Both the position numbers and the translations under genes were made by a program. Under the pieces are notes generated by a model that worked only from the letters and a program-made list of their open reading frames with translations, was not told where the DNA came from and searched no databases. Below are positions 62,387-64,000 of a stretch of 64,000 nt of DNA, one piece after another. Position 1 is the stretch's first letter, and the number at the start of each line of letters is the position of its first letter. Source of the DNA: Henckelia pumila (lineage: Eukaryota; Streptophyta; Magnoliopsida; Lamiales; Gesneriaceae); the NCBI RefSeq assembly GCF_033568475.1, contig NC_133122.1, forward strand, positions 143,661,402 to 143,725,401. Reading direction: 5' to 3'.

Positions 62387-64000
62387 ATGTCTGCAGCCAT
62401 TGCTCTGCAAAGCCCAGATTTCTCAAGAAAATCGAGCCATGGGAGACGAGTTCATCAAACAATTTCATCATCTTGGACAATGTGAGTTTGTTCGATCCAT
62501 TTGCGTGTTAGTTCTCTCACAAGCTGCTTTATCTGAAGATTCAATGAAATTTCGTCTTTCGAGCAATAGATCGAAATTCTTGTTGAATGAGTAAGCAGAT
62601 TTGTTTAAACATGCAGGGTGAGTTCTAAGTCGACCCCGGCAACCAAGGAAAAAGAAATATCAGAAGACCTTCGTAAATGCAATCCTTTAAGCATCAAATT
62701 CGACAGATTGCAGCGATCAGATCAAGCGGCTAATCGAGGAGGAGACGGATTCGAGTATGGGCGGTTTGTGGCACGCGAAGCTCAAATTGATGAAGAATAT
62801 TGGGTAAATATTACTTTATATACATAAGCTAAATATGGTGGTCTAGTATGTTTTTTTTTCCCGGCTGTTGACTAGACTAATGTTGCAATGCCTGCTGTGA
62901 AATATTTTTTTTTTTAGGCAGCAGCATGGTTAAGGGCTGAAGCTCATTGGGAGGACCAAGAAAATGACCGGTTAGCACTAAAATTTTAATTCAACCTCCT
63001 TTTGTAACTTAATTTAGACTAGGAATGCACTTGAACTCGAACTTGACCGAGTAGAGATTTCTAAATGTGAGCTGGGATTCAAGTAGCTCGAGCTTGATCA
63101 AGCAGATATTTTCAAGTATGAGCTCAACTCAGAGTAATTTTGAGTAACTGAAGCTCGAGCTCGACCATCTCGATTCTCTCGAGCATCGATTGAGCTCGAG
63201 CTTAGCTGATTATTGTCGGAAACAATCTTCAAGTTAATCACTTGCAACCCCTAGTGTCGACACACACCACATATGTAACTGATACAAGAGATTATATCAA
63301 TGGTGGGAAGTCATTGTTTCTAGTGGTTGAGCTATGTAATAAATCATCTCATTGAAACTCATGCTTCTTTCCTTAAATTCTCATTTAGGCGTAGATAAGT
63401 TGCAAAGATCCCGACATGTGAAAACTCTTATTATCTATGTTTCCTGTTGTTTTTAAGACAGTCGCAAACCTTGTTCATTGATTCCAAATCATGATAAAAT
63501 CATATCCAATATTTACCTCAATCCTGATACCTTCAAATCAATGTGATGGAATATTCTAACTGGATCACTGCAGCTGAATGTCAACTTTGGAATTGCCATG
63601 CAGATATGCTGAAAGTTACAGAAGGAAATTTGCAGAACAGGTAGAAGAATAATCACTCAGCTTCTGTGTTACAATTCTTGAAGTTGGCTCTTCTTGCTGT
63701 AAAAAATCTTACCTTCTGCATCGTCCAGGAGTTCAATTCGTTGAAAACCAGATGCAAAGCTCAACTTGAAGAAAAATGCAATTGCATCGTGATGGTTTGC
63801 TCATATCTACTCCTGTCCTCATAGTTTGTGGGTTTGCAATTGGCACACCACTTGAATTTTGATTAAATTACTCACTTTGTCAGGCGAACGAGGAGGACCG
63901 AACCATGAAGCATAATGTACTGAAGAGTGTCGTTGGAACCTTGGATTTGAGCTATGGATATTTGTCACATGGGCAGTCTTTTCCAGGGGTACCGCTGAAC
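62387..64000 (+). CDS. GNAT6: Plastid-type GCN5-related N-acetyltransferase (GNAT6-like), 5' part
   Basis: Six exons are visible (62387-62481, 62617-62803, 62918-62970, 63604-63640, 63729-63794, 63884 to the window edge), all in phase, giving about 185 residues of an incomplete protein. The first 35 residues are Ser- and Arg-rich with almost no acidic residues (MSAAIALQSPDFSRKSSHGR), as in a chloroplast transit peptide. Next come EYGRFVAREAQIDEEYW and AAAWLRAEAHWEDQ, then SLKTRC and VVGTLDLSYGYL, where the GNAT beta strands preceding the acetyl-CoA site begin. The acetyl-CoA loop itself lies beyond the window. Plastid GNATs acetylate lysines and protein N-termini. The family call is good; the choice of GNAT6 rests on the N-terminal half and on gene order. 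The last codon in the window is in frame. Confidence 0.85.
63020..63253. mobile_element. hAT-type MITE in intron 3 of the GNAT gene
   Basis: 234 bp beginning TAGGAATGCACTTGA and ending TTGCAACCCCTA, an inverted pair. The body is rich in GAGCTCGAGCTTGA-type repeats, a familiar plant hAT derivative. Flanking 8-mers match poorly, so the insertion is probably old. Confidence 0.65.

Noticed and set aside
1-64000. CRISPR arrays, operons, bacterial-type or viral systems
   Set aside because: No such structures were seen; all supported genes are spliced or single-exon plant nuclear genes.

Overview
The window is nuclear DNA of a flowering plant. It is very AT-rich, its genes are split by GT-AG introns, and the wide gaps hold simple AT repeats and many small DNA-transposon derivatives. 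The gene families are all of land-plant type. The dispersed repeat with GAGACGGTCTCA ends is one I associate with asterids, so an asterid (perhaps Lamiales) is a guess and not a firm call.

Layout. At 1-786 lies the C-terminal half of a cation/calcium exchanger (CCX) on the + strand. From 0.8 to 11.6 kb there are no host genes, only a 5'-truncated LINE with its target duplication, hairpin and long-TIR elements and microsatellites. At 11602-12506 (- strand) is a complete three-exon LURP-one-related gene. At 18751-20873 (+) is a complete five-exon type-C heterotrimeric G protein gamma subunit with a very cysteine-rich tail (AGG3/GS3/DEP1 class). From 20.9 to 27.6 kb is repeat-rich DNA, including a Mutator-like MITE that carries two hAT-type insertions, each with its own target duplication. 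At 27660-30588 (-) is a complete RIPK-like receptor-like cytoplasmic kinase with a tRNA-derived SINE in its first intron. From 30.6 to 37.5 kb is another repeat-rich gap with TRIM-like fossils.

From 37.5 kb onward the window is gene-rich. It holds a 12-exon membrane/coiled-coil protein (probably FIP1; 37557-47273, +), a 15-exon tubulin-tyrosine-ligase-like protein TTLL12 (49002-55278, -), a small conserved plant protein of unknown function (57178-59410, +), a single-exon four-helix tetraspanin-like membrane protein (61205-61834, +), and the first six exons of a plastid-type GNAT acetyltransferase (62387 to the window end, +). I rebuilt all multi-exon genes by hand from reading frame, splice sites and phase. 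Every junction closes in frame, but no transcript evidence was available.

The genes do not form one pathway. Two sets look like ancestral neighbours. LOR plus G-gamma are, as I recall, adjacent on Arabidopsis chromosome 5. RIPK, FIP1, the small unknown protein and GNAT are, as I recall, close together on Arabidopsis chromosome 2. I did not find a wholly new biological system. The most distinctive items are the datable nested transposon stack at 22.1-23.2 kb and the repeat-built tail of the G-gamma protein.
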